A stretch of DNA of 9,841 bases from assembly GCA_934317185.1 (NCBI GenBank), contig CAKREJ010000054.1, positions 1-9,841 of the forward strand. Direction: 5' to 3'. Position numbers and translations under genes: made by a program. This DNA comes from an uncultured Anaerobutyricum sp. (GTDB taxonomy: Bacteria; Bacillota; Clostridia; Lachnospirales; Lachnospiraceae). Below, piece by piece: positions 1-6,603 of the stretch. The notes below the pieces were generated by a model. That model did not search any database. It was not told the origin of the DNA and was given only the letters and a program-made list of their open reading frames with translations. Each line of letters begins with the position of its first letter. Within the stretch, counting starts at the first letter, position 1.

Positions 1-407
1 TTCTTTGCTGCTGGCTTTGGCTTAACTGCTTCTTCCTTCTTTGCTGCTGGCTTTGCTTCAACCGTTTCTTTCTTCTCTGGAGTTTTTGCCTTAGCTGTCT
101 TCTTTACCGCAGTCTTTGGCTTAACTGCTTCTTCTTTCTTTACTACAGGCTTTGCCTTAACTGCTTCTTCCTTCTTTGCCTCAGGCTTTGCTTCAACCGT
201 TTCTTTCTTCTCTGGAGTTTTTGCCTTAGCCGTCTTCTTTACCACAGCCTTTGGCTCTACTGTTTCTTCTTTCGCTACAGTCTTCGGCTCAACTGTTGCC
301 TCCTTAACTGAAGCCTTTACTTCAGCTTCTGCATTTTTAACAGAAGTCTTTTTTGCTGTTGAACTACTTTTAGCTGTTGTTTTCCTTGTACTGATTTTTT
401 TAGCCAT
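1..407 (-). CDS. Lys/Ala/Glu/Pro-rich repeat protein, N-terminal part (truncated by window edge)
   Basis: The reading frame is open from an ATG at 405-407 to the left edge, giving 135 codons with no stop, so the C-terminus lies outside the window. The start is supported by a GGAGAG ribosome-binding sequence a few bases upstream and by a promoter at 446-474. The protein begins MAKKISTRKTTAKSSS and continues as a strongly basic, low-complexity chain built from short variants of KKEEAVKPKPAAK, KKTAKAKTPEKKETVEAKP and VEPKAV. No signal peptide, membrane segment or folded domain is visible. Such Lys/Ala/Pro tails resemble histone-H1-like nucleic-acid-binding tails, and in Lachnospiraceae they also precede small conserved domains of unknown function (DUF6465 is one I recall). 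The domain that would decide this is missing, so no function is assigned. The gene points away from the hydrogenase operon's 3' end and is probably a separate transcription unit. Confidence 0.8.
   Translation of the reverse strand, partial: MAKKISTRKTTAKSSSTAKKTSVKNAEAEVKASVKEATVEPKTVAKEETVEPKAVVKKTAKAKTPEKKETVEAKPEAKKEEAVKAKPVVKKEEAVKPKTAVKKTAKAKTPEKKETVEAKPAAKKEEAVKPKPAAK
13..255 (-). repeat. Two direct copies of a 135-bp coding repeat (45 codons)
   Basis: Bases 13-120 match 148-255 at an offset of exactly 135 bp. The segment 49-95 is identical to 184-230 (47 bp), and the rest shows only scattered substitutions. Because 135 is a multiple of three, each copy adds 45 residues in frame to the Lys/Ala-rich protein. 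The near-identity, including synonymous positions, suggests recent duplication or recombination within the gene, so its length may vary between strains. Confidence 0.9.
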
Positions 408-445
408 CTCTCTCTCCAATCCACAAAATAGTATTATATATTATA

Positions 446-474
446 ATTTTAACAAATAATACAACAATAGTCAA
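446..474 (-). promoter_or_regulatory. Sigma-A-type promoter of the Lys/Ala-rich protein gene
   Basis: Read on the minus strand, a TTGACT -35 element (469-474) is followed by a 17-bp spacer and a TAAAAT -10 element (446-451). Each differs from consensus at one position. The start codon is about 40 bases downstream, leaving a short leader with the ribosome-binding site. The -35 element lies about 10 bp from the outermost repeat copy at 486-503. Confidence 0.65.
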
Positions 475-485
475 TTGAGGAAATC

Positions 486-503
486 CTGATTTGCCGCAGG
501 CAA
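486..503. repeat. Left 18-bp inverted repeat bracketing the palindromic region
   Basis: CTGATTTGCCGCAGGCAA at 486-503 is an exact reverse complement of 1096-1113. The similarity extends a little inward through a shared TAGACGC word (508-514 versus its complement near 1086-1092). The unit contains a small hairpin, TTGCC-GCA-GGCAA. It has the same orientation as the left tip of the 814-1117 palindrome, so it can be read either as a third copy of that tip or as the left terminal repeat of a 628-bp unit (486-1113). Confidence 0.8.
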
Positions 504-539
504 GGGGTAGACGCTCACAGTAAAGTCAGAATTTATGTT

Positions 540-815
540 TTAAAAGATTTGGGGATTCTTGTGGCTTGCTGAGGAATCAAATTTGAAAGGACTGACATTC
601 AAACTGTTATCATTGTGTTACAATAATAAACTAAGTTTCAAACACTCTCTAATACATATGCAGATCAATCTTGTTCCACTACAGCATTTCTCATGCTAAC
701 CTCAATAAAATATGGCTAAAATTCAGTGCTTTTCACATCTATTTTCGTATCAGTCCACTAAAATTTAATTGCCTGGTATTTTTATATTCTCTGTCTTCTT
801 CCCCAAATCTTTTAA
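540..815. repeat. Long imperfect palindrome, outer copy (276 bp)
   Basis: Perfect 16-bp inverted arms, TTAAAAGATTTGGGGA at 540-555 and its complement at 800-815, form the ends. A second matched block lies inward: 572-594 pairs imperfectly with 750-774, both ending in GGACTGA. The roughly 155 bp between these blocks show little further pairing. I see no open reading frame with a ribosome-binding site, no transposase fragment and no RNA gene. The right arm directly abuts the next palindrome. Confidence 0.7.
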
Positions 816-1117
816 TTGATTTGCCGGATTAGAAATAGACAGCCGCCATAGATATTCTATCGGATTGCTCAAAAAATATGAAAAAGAAGCCCTAAAAAAT
901 TTATTGAATTTTGTGACTTTGTGCTGCGGAATTTTGACCATAGAAACTTCGCATTCGTTTCTGCGAAGTTTCTGTTTTATTGGGCAAAATGGAGCGTTTA
1001 GCACAACGGAGCAAAATCAATAAATTTTTTAGGGCTTCTTCTTGGTAATTCTTCTAGCAATCCGATTGTTTGTTCTTCTATAGAGGGCGTCTATTTTGCC
1101 TGCGGCAAATCAGAATT
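814..1117. repeat. Long imperfect palindrome at the 3' end of the hydrogenase operon (about 300 bp)
   Basis: The two halves are near complements around a centre at about 957. Matched blocks from outside in are: the GATTTGCCG/TAGAC tip (about 817-840 with about 1086-1115); an 11-bp ATCGGATTGCT block (859-869 with 1056-1066); a perfect 23-bp block (885-907 with 1017-1039) containing GAAGCCCTAAAAAATTTATT; TTGTGCT (918-924 with its complement near 1000-1005); and a perfect 12-bp core stem. RNA from either strand could fold into one very long hairpin. The right tip overlaps the last codons of hydA. It resembles a MITE or other repetitive extragenic palindrome; no transposase is present here. Confidence 0.8.
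942..973. repeat. Perfect 12-bp core hairpin of the palindrome
   Basis: AGAAACTTCGCA (942-953) and TGCGAAGTTTCT (962-973) are exact complements around an 8-base loop. It is the most stable part of the 814-1117 palindrome. On the minus strand, the direction of hyd transcription, no T-tract follows the stem, so it is not a classical intrinsic terminator. It could still end or protect the hyd transcript as part of the larger fold. Confidence 0.8.
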
Positions 1118-2791
1118 GTTATGAAGTAGCTTATGTTCCTTTCCTTTAAGCAGTCCTTCGTAGAGTTCTCCTACGATCGGATTATCATTGGAACGTTTAA
1201 TCTGTGATGCATCATCAATACGATAAAGTCCCTCAAATCTTGCTGCTTTCGTTCTTGGACCAATTGGTACCGGCTGACCACCGCCTGCCATACAGCCTCT
1301 TCTACATGCCATGACTTCTACGAAGTCATACTGTGCTTCTCCTGTTTTTATCTTCTGAATGAGTTTATCTGCATTTTTCAGGCCACTTACTACAGCAATT
1401 CTAAGCTGCCTGTCTCCGTATGGAATAATCGCCTCTTTTATACCTTCCGTTCCACGAATACCGGTAAATTTGATTTCATTTAAGGCTTCCATTCCGCTGT
1501 CTGCTACCAGACGACGGAGAACTGCTTCTGTTACACCACCGGTTACACCAAAGATAACACCGGCTCCTGATGATAAACCAAATGGCATATCCATAGCTTC
1601 CCACGGCATCTGTGCCAGATCAATTCCTGCTTCTTTTATCATTCGGATAATTTCAGTCGTTGTTAATACAAAATCTACATCCTGCTCACCCTCTGTCCTG
1701 TGTTCCGGGCGAAGGATTTCCGCTTTTTTTGCAGTACACGGCATAATAGATACGACTACTGTTTTTCTTGTGTCTTTTTTATTGTTTCGTGCCTCTTCTT
1801 TTAATATGGCTCCAAACATCTGCTGCGGGGAACGACAAGTTGAAATGTTTGCACGAAGTTCCGGATATTTCTGCTCACAGAATTTTACCCATGCAGGACA
1901 ACAGGATGTAAACAACGGTAATTTTTCACCGTTTTTCACCCTTTCTAAAAATTCTTTTGATTCTTCCATAATCGTAAGATCTGCACCAAAATCCGTATCA
2001 TATATTTCATCAAATCCCATTCTTCGCAGTGCTGCCACAAGCTTTCCAAGAGAATTTTCCCCTTTTGGAATACCAAATTTATCTCCAACCGCTATACGAA
2101 CTGCCGGGGCAATCTGTACAACAACTCTTGTATCTTTATCAGCAAGTGCCTCCCAAACCGGATGGATATTATGCTTGATCGTTATTGCTCCGGTCGGACA
2201 TACAACACGACACTGACCACAACCAACGCAGGCAGTTTCTTCCATTTTTCGGTCAAATGCCGGCATAACCTGCATTTTAGAGCCACGATATGCAAAATCT
2301 AAAATGCCCAGTCCCTGAATCTCCTCACAGGTTCTTACACAGTCTCCGCAGAGAATACATTTATTTTTATCAATAACTATGCAATCGGATGTCTCATCTA
2401 TAGGAATCTGTGGTTTATTATTTTCAAAGCGTATATAACTTACCCCAAGCTGTTTGGCAAGGTTCTGCAACGTACAATCTCCATTCTTCTTACAGGTTGT
2501 ACATTCCCTGCAGTGTGCAGAAAGCATCAATTCTAATATCATTTTCCGGTGATGCTGTAACTTTGGTGTATTAGTATAAATTACCATACCATCTCGTGGA
2601 ACCTCAGAACAAGATGCAAACACCTTACCTCTGTCATCTTCTACCACGCACATACGGCAGGCACCATAAGTAGAAAGTTCAGAATGATAACAGAATGTTG
2701 GCAGATTGATTCCCGCTTTTCTGATAACGGAAAGCACATTTTTCTCATCATCGAATGCAACTTTTCTATTATTAATTGTCATATATTTCAT
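1091..2791 (-). CDS. hydA: NADH-dependent [FeFe] hydrogenase, catalytic subunit HydA
   Basis: This is the catalytic subunit, which interconverts protons and H2 at the H-cluster in the cytoplasm using electrons from the HydBC NADH module and probably ferredoxin. The 566 residues hold, in order: a plant-type [2Fe-2S] domain (C34, C45, C48, C61); a His-ligated [4Fe-4S] site (H93, C97, C100, C106); two [4Fe-4S] sites (C145/148/151/155 and C188/191/194/198); and the H-cluster domain. Its motifs are TSCCPAW (C297 as proton-relay Cys, C298 as ligand), MPCTAKKAE (C352) and MACRRGCMAGGGQP (C496, C500). A small-subunit-like tail follows (NPIVGELYEGLL). This is the CpI-like modular layout, without the extra C-terminal [2Fe-2S] domain of Thermotoga-type HydA. 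An AGGAGGGG site (2798-2805) sets the start, 12 bp after hydB. The last eight residues (NSDLPQAK) and the stop codon are encoded by the right tip of the adjacent palindrome. Confidence 0.96.
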   Translation of the reverse strand: MKYMTINNRKVAFDDEKNVLSVIRKAGINLPTFCYHSELSTYGACRMCVVEDDRGKVFASCSEVPRDGMVIYTNTPKLQHHRKMILELMLSAHCRECTTCKKNGDCTLQNLAKQLGVSYIRFENNKPQIPIDETSDCIVIDKNKCILCGDCVRTCEEIQGLGILDFAYRGSKMQVMPAFDRKMEETACVGCGQCRVVCPTGAITIKHNIHPVWEALADKDTRVVVQIAPAVRIAVGDKFGIPKGENSLGKLVAALRRMGFDEIYDTDFGADLTIMEESKEFLERVKNGEKLPLFTSCCPAWVKFCEQKYPELRANISTCRSPQQMFGAILKEEARNNKKDTRKTVVVSIMPCTAKKAEILRPEHRTEGEQDVDFVLTTTEIIRMIKEAGIDLAQMPWEAMDMPFGLSSGAGVIFGVTGGVTEAVLRRLVADSGMEALNEIKFTGIRGTEGIKEAIIPYGDRQLRIAVVSGLKNADKLIQKIKTGEAQYDFVEVMACRRGCMAGGGQPVPIGPRTKAARFEGLYRIDDASQIKRSNDNPIVGELYEGLLKGKEHKLLHNNSDLPQAK

Positions 2792-2803
2792 CGCTTTCCC
2801 CTC

Positions 2804-4690
2804 CTATGCTTCTATATGAATTGCGTGGAATGCACAGGCACTCTCACAGGCACCACATTTAATACAGATACTATCATCAATAACATACGGCTTTTTAATC
2901 TGTCCACTGATCGCACCAACTGGACAATTTCTTGCACATTTTGAACATCCCTTACAGCGTTCCGGACTGATGACAAACCGACGCAGTGCTGTACAGTTCT
3001 TTGCCGCACATTTTTTATCTACAACGTGCTCTTCATATTCTTCACGAAAAAGTCGAAGGGTACTCATGACCGGAAGTGCCGCACTCTTTCCAAGCCCACA
3101 AAGTGCGGTATCTGTAATTGTCGAAGCCAGCTCATCAAGAAGATCTAAATCTTCAAGCGTTCCTTTTCCTGCAACGATTCTCTCCAAAATCTCAAGCATT
3201 CGCTTTGTTCCTTCTCGACACGGAACACATTTGCCACAGCTTTCATTCTGGGTAAAATTCATAAAGAAACGGGCAACCTCAACCATACAGGTCTTATCAT
3301 CCATGACAACAAGACCTCCAGATCCAATCATTGCTCCCATTTTCTTTAAGGAATCAAAATCAAGGCTCACTTCTAAATGTGGTGTAATAAGACAACCGCC
3401 GGACGGTCCTCCAATCTGTACTGCCTTAAACTTCGCATCTCCCTTGATACCGCCGCCGATATCATAGATAACTTCCTTTAAAGAAGTTCCCATCGGCACT
3501 TCAATTAATCCTGTATTTTTTACACTTCCTGTAAGAGCAAAAGCTTTTGTTCCAGGACTCTTTTCCGGTCCGATTCCACGATACCATTCCGCTCCCTTAT
3601 CAATAATCATCGGAACATTCGCAAATGTCTCTACATTGTTTAATACGGTTGGTTTTGCAAATAAGCCCTGCTCTACTGTTCTTGGAGGTTTTACTCGTGG
3701 CATTCCTCTTTTTCCTTCAATGGATGCCGTTAGTGCACTTCCCTCGCCACAGACAAAGGCACCGGCTCCTCTGTTAATATGTAAATGGAAAGAAAAATCT
3801 GTTCCAAGAATATTGTCTCCGAGAAGACCTCTTTCCTCTGCCTGAGAAATTGCAAGTCGAAGACGGCTTATCGCAAGTGGATATTCCGCACGAACATAAA
3901 TATATCCTTCCTGTGCACCTACTGCATAAGCTGCGATCAACATACCTTCTATCATTTTGTGAGGATCACCTTCCATGATACTTCTGTCCATGAAAGCACC
4001 TGGATCGCCCTCATCACCATTACACACGATATACCGTATTTTCTCCGGCTGCCTTGCAACCTGTTTCCATTTATATCCGGTCTGGAAGCCTCCGCCTCCA
4101 CGACCACGGAGATTGGATTCTAAAATTGTTTCAATTACGTCATCCGGTTTTTGTTCAAACAACACCTTCGCAAATGCCTGATAACCGCCAACTGCTATGT
4201 ATTCCTCGATATGCTCTGCATCAATATGACCACAGTTTTTAAGAACAAGACGGGTCTGCTTCTTATAAAATGGAATCTCTTCCTGCTTTGGATATTCAAT
4301 ACCATCCTGCTTATATAAAAGATGATGAATAATATCACCATGCTTCACCGTTCTCTCAAAAATCTCCTCACAATCTTCCAGCTTCACTTTCGTATAAAGA
4401 ATACCAAGTGGCTCGATTCGCATCAGCGGTCCCATCTCACAAAAACCATGACAACCACTTCGCTTCACGGCTACCGGAGTTTCACTTCCATGTGCGATTT
4501 CTGCTCCAAATTCCACATCGACATCCTTACAGTCCTTTGTCAGCTCACACATTCTATCATAAATTGCTCCGGAACCTCCGGCAAGGCATCCTGTTCCCGC
4601 ACAAATTAAAATACGGCACTTCGTGGAAGAAACCTTACCTGCTGATATTTCTCTAATCCGATCTAACTCTTCTCTATTTTGAATCCTCAT
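2804..4690 (-). CDS. hydB: NADH-dependent [FeFe] hydrogenase, NADH/FMN-binding subunit HydB (NuoF-like)
   Basis: HydB oxidises NADH or reduces NAD+ at an FMN and passes electrons to HydA; in related trimers (HydABC, Hnd, Hym) it is the proposed site of electron bifurcation with ferredoxin. The 628 residues show: an N-terminal thioredoxin-like [2Fe-2S] domain (Cys in ICAGTGC and SGCHGFC, about residues 25-125); the NuoF core with the Gly-rich GRGGGGF segment (195-202) and NGDEGDPGAFMDR (224-236); a middle SLBB-like region; the [4Fe-4S] site ESCGKCVPCREGT (C485, C488, C491, with C531); and a C-terminal ferredoxin domain with two [4Fe-4S] motifs (C579/582/585/589 and C609/612/615/619). A CX4C pair (C561, C566) precedes it. 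The size and order fit the HydB/HndC family. The gene starts 3 bp after hydC, and its GAGGAGG site lies inside the hydC 3' end, so the two are probably translated in a coupled way. Confidence 0.96.
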   Translation of the reverse strand: MRIQNREELDRIREISAGKVSSTKCRILICAGTGCLAGGSGAIYDRMCELTKDCKDVDVEFGAEIAHGSETPVAVKRSGCHGFCEMGPLMRIEPLGILYTKVKLEDCEEIFERTVKHGDIIHHLLYKQDGIEYPKQEEIPFYKKQTRLVLKNCGHIDAEHIEEYIAVGGYQAFAKVLFEQKPDDVIETILESNLRGRGGGGFQTGYKWKQVARQPEKIRYIVCNGDEGDPGAFMDRSIMEGDPHKMIEGMLIAAYAVGAQEGYIYVRAEYPLAISRLRLAISQAEERGLLGDNILGTDFSFHLHINRGAGAFVCGEGSALTASIEGKRGMPRVKPPRTVEQGLFAKPTVLNNVETFANVPMIIDKGAEWYRGIGPEKSPGTKAFALTGSVKNTGLIEVPMGTSLKEVIYDIGGGIKGDAKFKAVQIGGPSGGCLITPHLEVSLDFDSLKKMGAMIGSGGLVVMDDKTCMVEVARFFMNFTQNESCGKCVPCREGTKRMLEILERIVAGKGTLEDLDLLDELASTITDTALCGLGKSAALPVMSTLRLFREEYEEHVVDKKCAAKNCTALRRFVISPERCKGCSKCARNCPVGAISGQIKKPYVIDDSICIKCGACESACAFHAIHIEA

Positions 4691-4693
4691 CCC

Positions 4694-5170
4694 CTATTCC
4701 TCCTCTCGAAGCTCCTGAAGTAGCTGTGCAGCATCATCCGGTGTCATTGACGGATATACCTTATCATTCACCGTCAATACCGGAGCAAGTCCACAAGCAC
4801 CAAGACAAGATACTGTTTCCACTGTAAACAACATATCATCTGTTGTCACCTTATCCTTCGAAAGTCCCAGTTCACTATAAATCCGTTCCAGAATCGTTGT
4901 AGACTTACGAACATGACATGCTGTTCCATCACAGACTTTAATCACATATTTTCCCTTTGGTTCAAAAGAAAAATTTTCATAGAATGTGGCTACGCTAAAC
5001 GCCTTCGCCTCCGTAATCCCAATCTTATGTGCAACATAAGATAACAATTCCGGTGGTAAATACCGATATTCACTCTGAATATCCTGTATAATCGGAATAA
5101 GAGATGCCTCCATCGCCCCATGAGACTCAATAATCGCATCCGCTTTGTCATAGTAACCCTTCTCTAACAT
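4694..5170 (-). CDS. hydC: NADH-dependent [FeFe] hydrogenase, [2Fe-2S] subunit HydC (NuoE-like)
   Basis: This is the small NuoE-like subunit that docks on HydB and carries one [2Fe-2S] cluster in the NADH module. The 158 residues have a helical N-terminal part (about 1-70, including LIPIIQDIQSEYRYLPPELL) and a thioredoxin-like domain with the four expected ligands: C80 and C85 in CDGTACHV, and C122 and C126 in SCLGACGLAP. The length is usual for NuoE/HndA/HydC. It is the first gene of the hydC-hydB-hydA operon. The ATG at 5168-5170 is preceded by a GGGAG ribosome-binding site about 6 bases away (5177-5181). A promoter lies about 170 bases upstream (5340-5368), leaving an unusually long leader. 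No hydrogenase maturation genes (hydE, hydF, hydG) are in the window, so they must lie elsewhere. Confidence 0.95.
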   Translation of the reverse strand: MLEKGYYDKADAIIESHGAMEASLIPIIQDIQSEYRYLPPELLSYVAHKIGITEAKAFSVATFYENFSFEPKGKYVIKVCDGTACHVRKSTTILERIYSELGLSKDKVTTDDMLFTVETVSCLGACGLAPVLTVNDKVYPSMTPDDAAQLLQELREEE

Positions 5171-5267
5171 AAGCTTCTCCCTTCTTTATATGCGTATACA
5201 TTTTTGAAAAACACTACAAAAATAAGCACAAACAATTTCAAGAATCCATCTTATTCACATTTAGATA

Positions 5268-5285
5268 TTGTGAACAATTTTTCAA
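5268..5285. promoter_or_regulatory. Rex-like operator candidate in the hyd leader
   Basis: TTGTGAACAATTTTTCAA matches the described Rex pattern TTGTGAA-N4-TTCACAA at 12 of 14 arm positions (7 of 7 left, 5 of 7 right). Rex senses the NADH/NAD+ ratio and controls fermentation and hydrogenase genes in many Firmicutes, so the location before an NADH-linked hydrogenase makes sense. The site lies some 50-65 bases downstream of the predicted transcription start, where binding would have to block elongation. The region is AT-rich and chance matches are likely. Confidence 0.3.
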
Positions 5286-5312
5286 ATAAAATAATGATTT
5301 TATCCTCTTTTT

Positions 5313-5329
5313 TGATAAGTATTTTATCA
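5313..5329. promoter_or_regulatory. Palindrome just downstream of the hyd promoter
   Basis: TGATAA-GTATT-TTATCA is a perfect inverted repeat with 6-bp arms. Relative to the -10 element at 5340-5345 it would cover roughly +4 to +20 of the transcript, a common operator position. I cannot assign it to a named regulator; the spacing does not fit the FNR/CRP pattern. Confidence 0.35.
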
Positions 5330-5339
5330 TTACACTGCT

Positions 5340-5368
5340 ATTATATAAAAAAACAGAGAATTTTACAA
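5340..5368 (-). promoter_or_regulatory. Predicted promoter of the hydCBA operon
   Basis: Read on the minus strand, TTGTAA (5363-5368, four of six consensus bases) is followed by exactly 17 bp and a perfect TATAAT (5340-5345). Transcription would start near 5333, giving a leader of about 160 bases before hydC. The leader holds the TGATAA palindrome and the Rex-like site; no leader peptide with a ribosome-binding site is apparent. A much weaker alternative pair, TTGTTC/TAAGAT, lies nearer the gene at 5272-5277/5248-5253. Confidence 0.5.
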
Positions 5369-5424
5369 CGACTTTTTGATACTTTTTTAACAATTTTATT
5401 TTAACAACAGAACTACCTTTTTGT

Positions 5425-6603
5425 TTAAGAAAACCGTAATGCCTCTATTGGTTTCTTTTTCGCTGCCTTGTTTGCCGGATAAATTCCAAACCCCACACCG
5501 ATACAGCCAGAAAATGCTACAGCAAGCCAGACCACTCCCATAGATAATGAGAAACTCATTGTTGTTACAATTTTACCGGCAATAAATATAATAAGCCAGG
5601 ATAAAAAGATTCCGATTCCACATCCGATCATACTGATCATTAAAGCTTCTATTAAGAACTGAAGCATAATACTGACATAATCTGCCCCAATTGCTTTTCT
5701 GATTCCAATTTCTCTTGTTCGTTCTGTTACGGAGACAAGCATAATGTTCATAATTCCAATTCCACCTACAATTAATGAAATTCCTGCAATTCCACCGAGC
5801 ATAAGAGACATTGTATTCGTTACACTCTGCATTGTTTCCATCATTTCTGAACTGTTCACAACTGAAAATGCATCTTCATCATTCTCAAAACGTTCTAATA
5901 AAATATTTGTAATCTTACTATCGGCTGTATCCATCTGGTTTTTACTGGAAGCTGATAATAAAAAGCTTGTTACATCTTTTACACTATCCGAAAGACGCAT
6001 AAGAGAAGTGTATGGAATATAGGCTTCCATCTGTTCTGAATTAAATCCGGAAGAACTGCTCTCTTCTTCTTTTAGCACTCCGACAATCTCGTATTTTTTA
6101 CCATTTAAAGAAATAGTCTGTCCAATCGAATTTCCTTTTCCAAATAAAGTTTCTTCTGTATAACTATTAACTACTGCTACATTTACATGACTTTCATTGT
6201 CTGCTTTTTTTAAAAAACGCCCTTTTCCTATTTCAAGTCCTTTGATCGAAGCATATCCGGCTGTTGTTCCATAAACTGTCATAGAATCACTCTCTGTTCC
6301 GTTTTTCGCTGTGACACTCGTTTGAGCTAACGGGGCAGCTTCACTAAACTCTTTTTCATCTGCAAGTTCTAAAACATCCTGCCAGCTATATGGATTGTCT
6401 TTATCATCAGATATCGTTACGCTTAACATACTTGTTCCAAGACTGGAAATACTATCTGTGACCGAACTGGTTGCTCCATTTACTAAAGATACCAGAACAA
6501 CCAACGAAGTTACACCGATAATAATACCAAGCATTGTTAAAAATGATTGCATTTTATTTCCTGTAATAGCACTCCATGCCATTTTTAATGACTGTATCAC
6601 CAT
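5425..6603 (-). CDS. MacB/FtsX-family ABC transporter permease
   Basis: This is the membrane subunit of a MacB-type (type VII) ABC transporter, which uses ATP hydrolysis on the cytoplasmic side to drive movements of an extracellular domain. The 392 residues give the family's four-helix topology: helix 1 about 21-42; a large extracellular MacB-PCD domain about 45-262; helix 2 about 266-292; helix 3 about 315-344; helix 4 about 352-376. After helix 2 comes the coupling segment VTERTREIGIRKAIGA, and the protein ends with the typical YPANKAAKKKPIEALR tail. The ATG overlaps the ATPase gene by 7 bp (ATGGTGA), suggesting translational coupling; GAGGTG lies 8 bases upstream. With the ATPase and adaptor it should form a tripartite complex exporting a small molecule or peptide, or giving antimicrobial tolerance. 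The substrate cannot be inferred. I see no clear intrinsic terminator after the stop. Confidence 0.93.
   Translation of the reverse strand: MVIQSLKMAWSAITGNKMQSFLTMLGIIIGVTSLVVLVSLVNGATSSVTDSISSLGTSMLSVTISDDKDNPYSWQDVLELADEKEFSEAAPLAQTSVTAKNGTESDSMTVYGTTAGYASIKGLEIGKGRFLKKADNESHVNVAVVNSYTEETLFGKGNSIGQTISLNGKKYEIVGVLKEEESSSSGFNSEQMEAYIPYTSLMRLSDSVKDVTSFLLSASSKNQMDTADSKITNILLERFENDEDAFSVVNSSEMMETMQSVTNTMSLMLGGIAGISLIVGGIGIMNIMLVSVTERTREIGIRKAIGADYVSIMLQFLIEALMISMIGCGIGIFLSWLIIFIAGKIVTTMSFSLSMGVVWLAVAFSGCIGVGFGIYPANKAAKKKPIEALRFS

Noticed and set aside
13..255. CRISPR-like array
   Set aside because: The repeats are 135 bp, only two copies, in frame and without unique spacers. They are coding repeats.
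942..980. Intrinsic terminator of the hyd operon
   Set aside because: The 12-bp stem is strong, but no T-tract follows on the minus strand. A plus-strand reading has only a short GTTTTATT and no upstream gene.
765..1004. 79-codon minus-strand open reading frame beginning at a GTG
   Set aside because: It lies mostly within one arm and the core of the long palindrome, begins at a GTG without a ribosome-binding site, and has no recognisable domain. Repeat structure explains the sequence better.
1359..2216. 285-codon plus-strand open reading frame
   Set aside because: It is fully antisense to hydA, whose cluster-binding motifs are intact. The translated product has no recognisable family features.
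5254..5274. TTCACA-N9-TGTGAA inverted repeat as a CRP/FNR or Rex operator
   Set aside because: The arms are in the opposite order to the Rex pattern and the spacing does not fit CRP/FNR. The overlapping TTGTGAA-N4 site was kept only as a weak candidate.
5300..5424. Intrinsic terminator for the ABC operon
   Set aside because: No GC-containing stem followed by a T-tract is visible after the permease stop; only AT-rich pairing of 6 bp was found.
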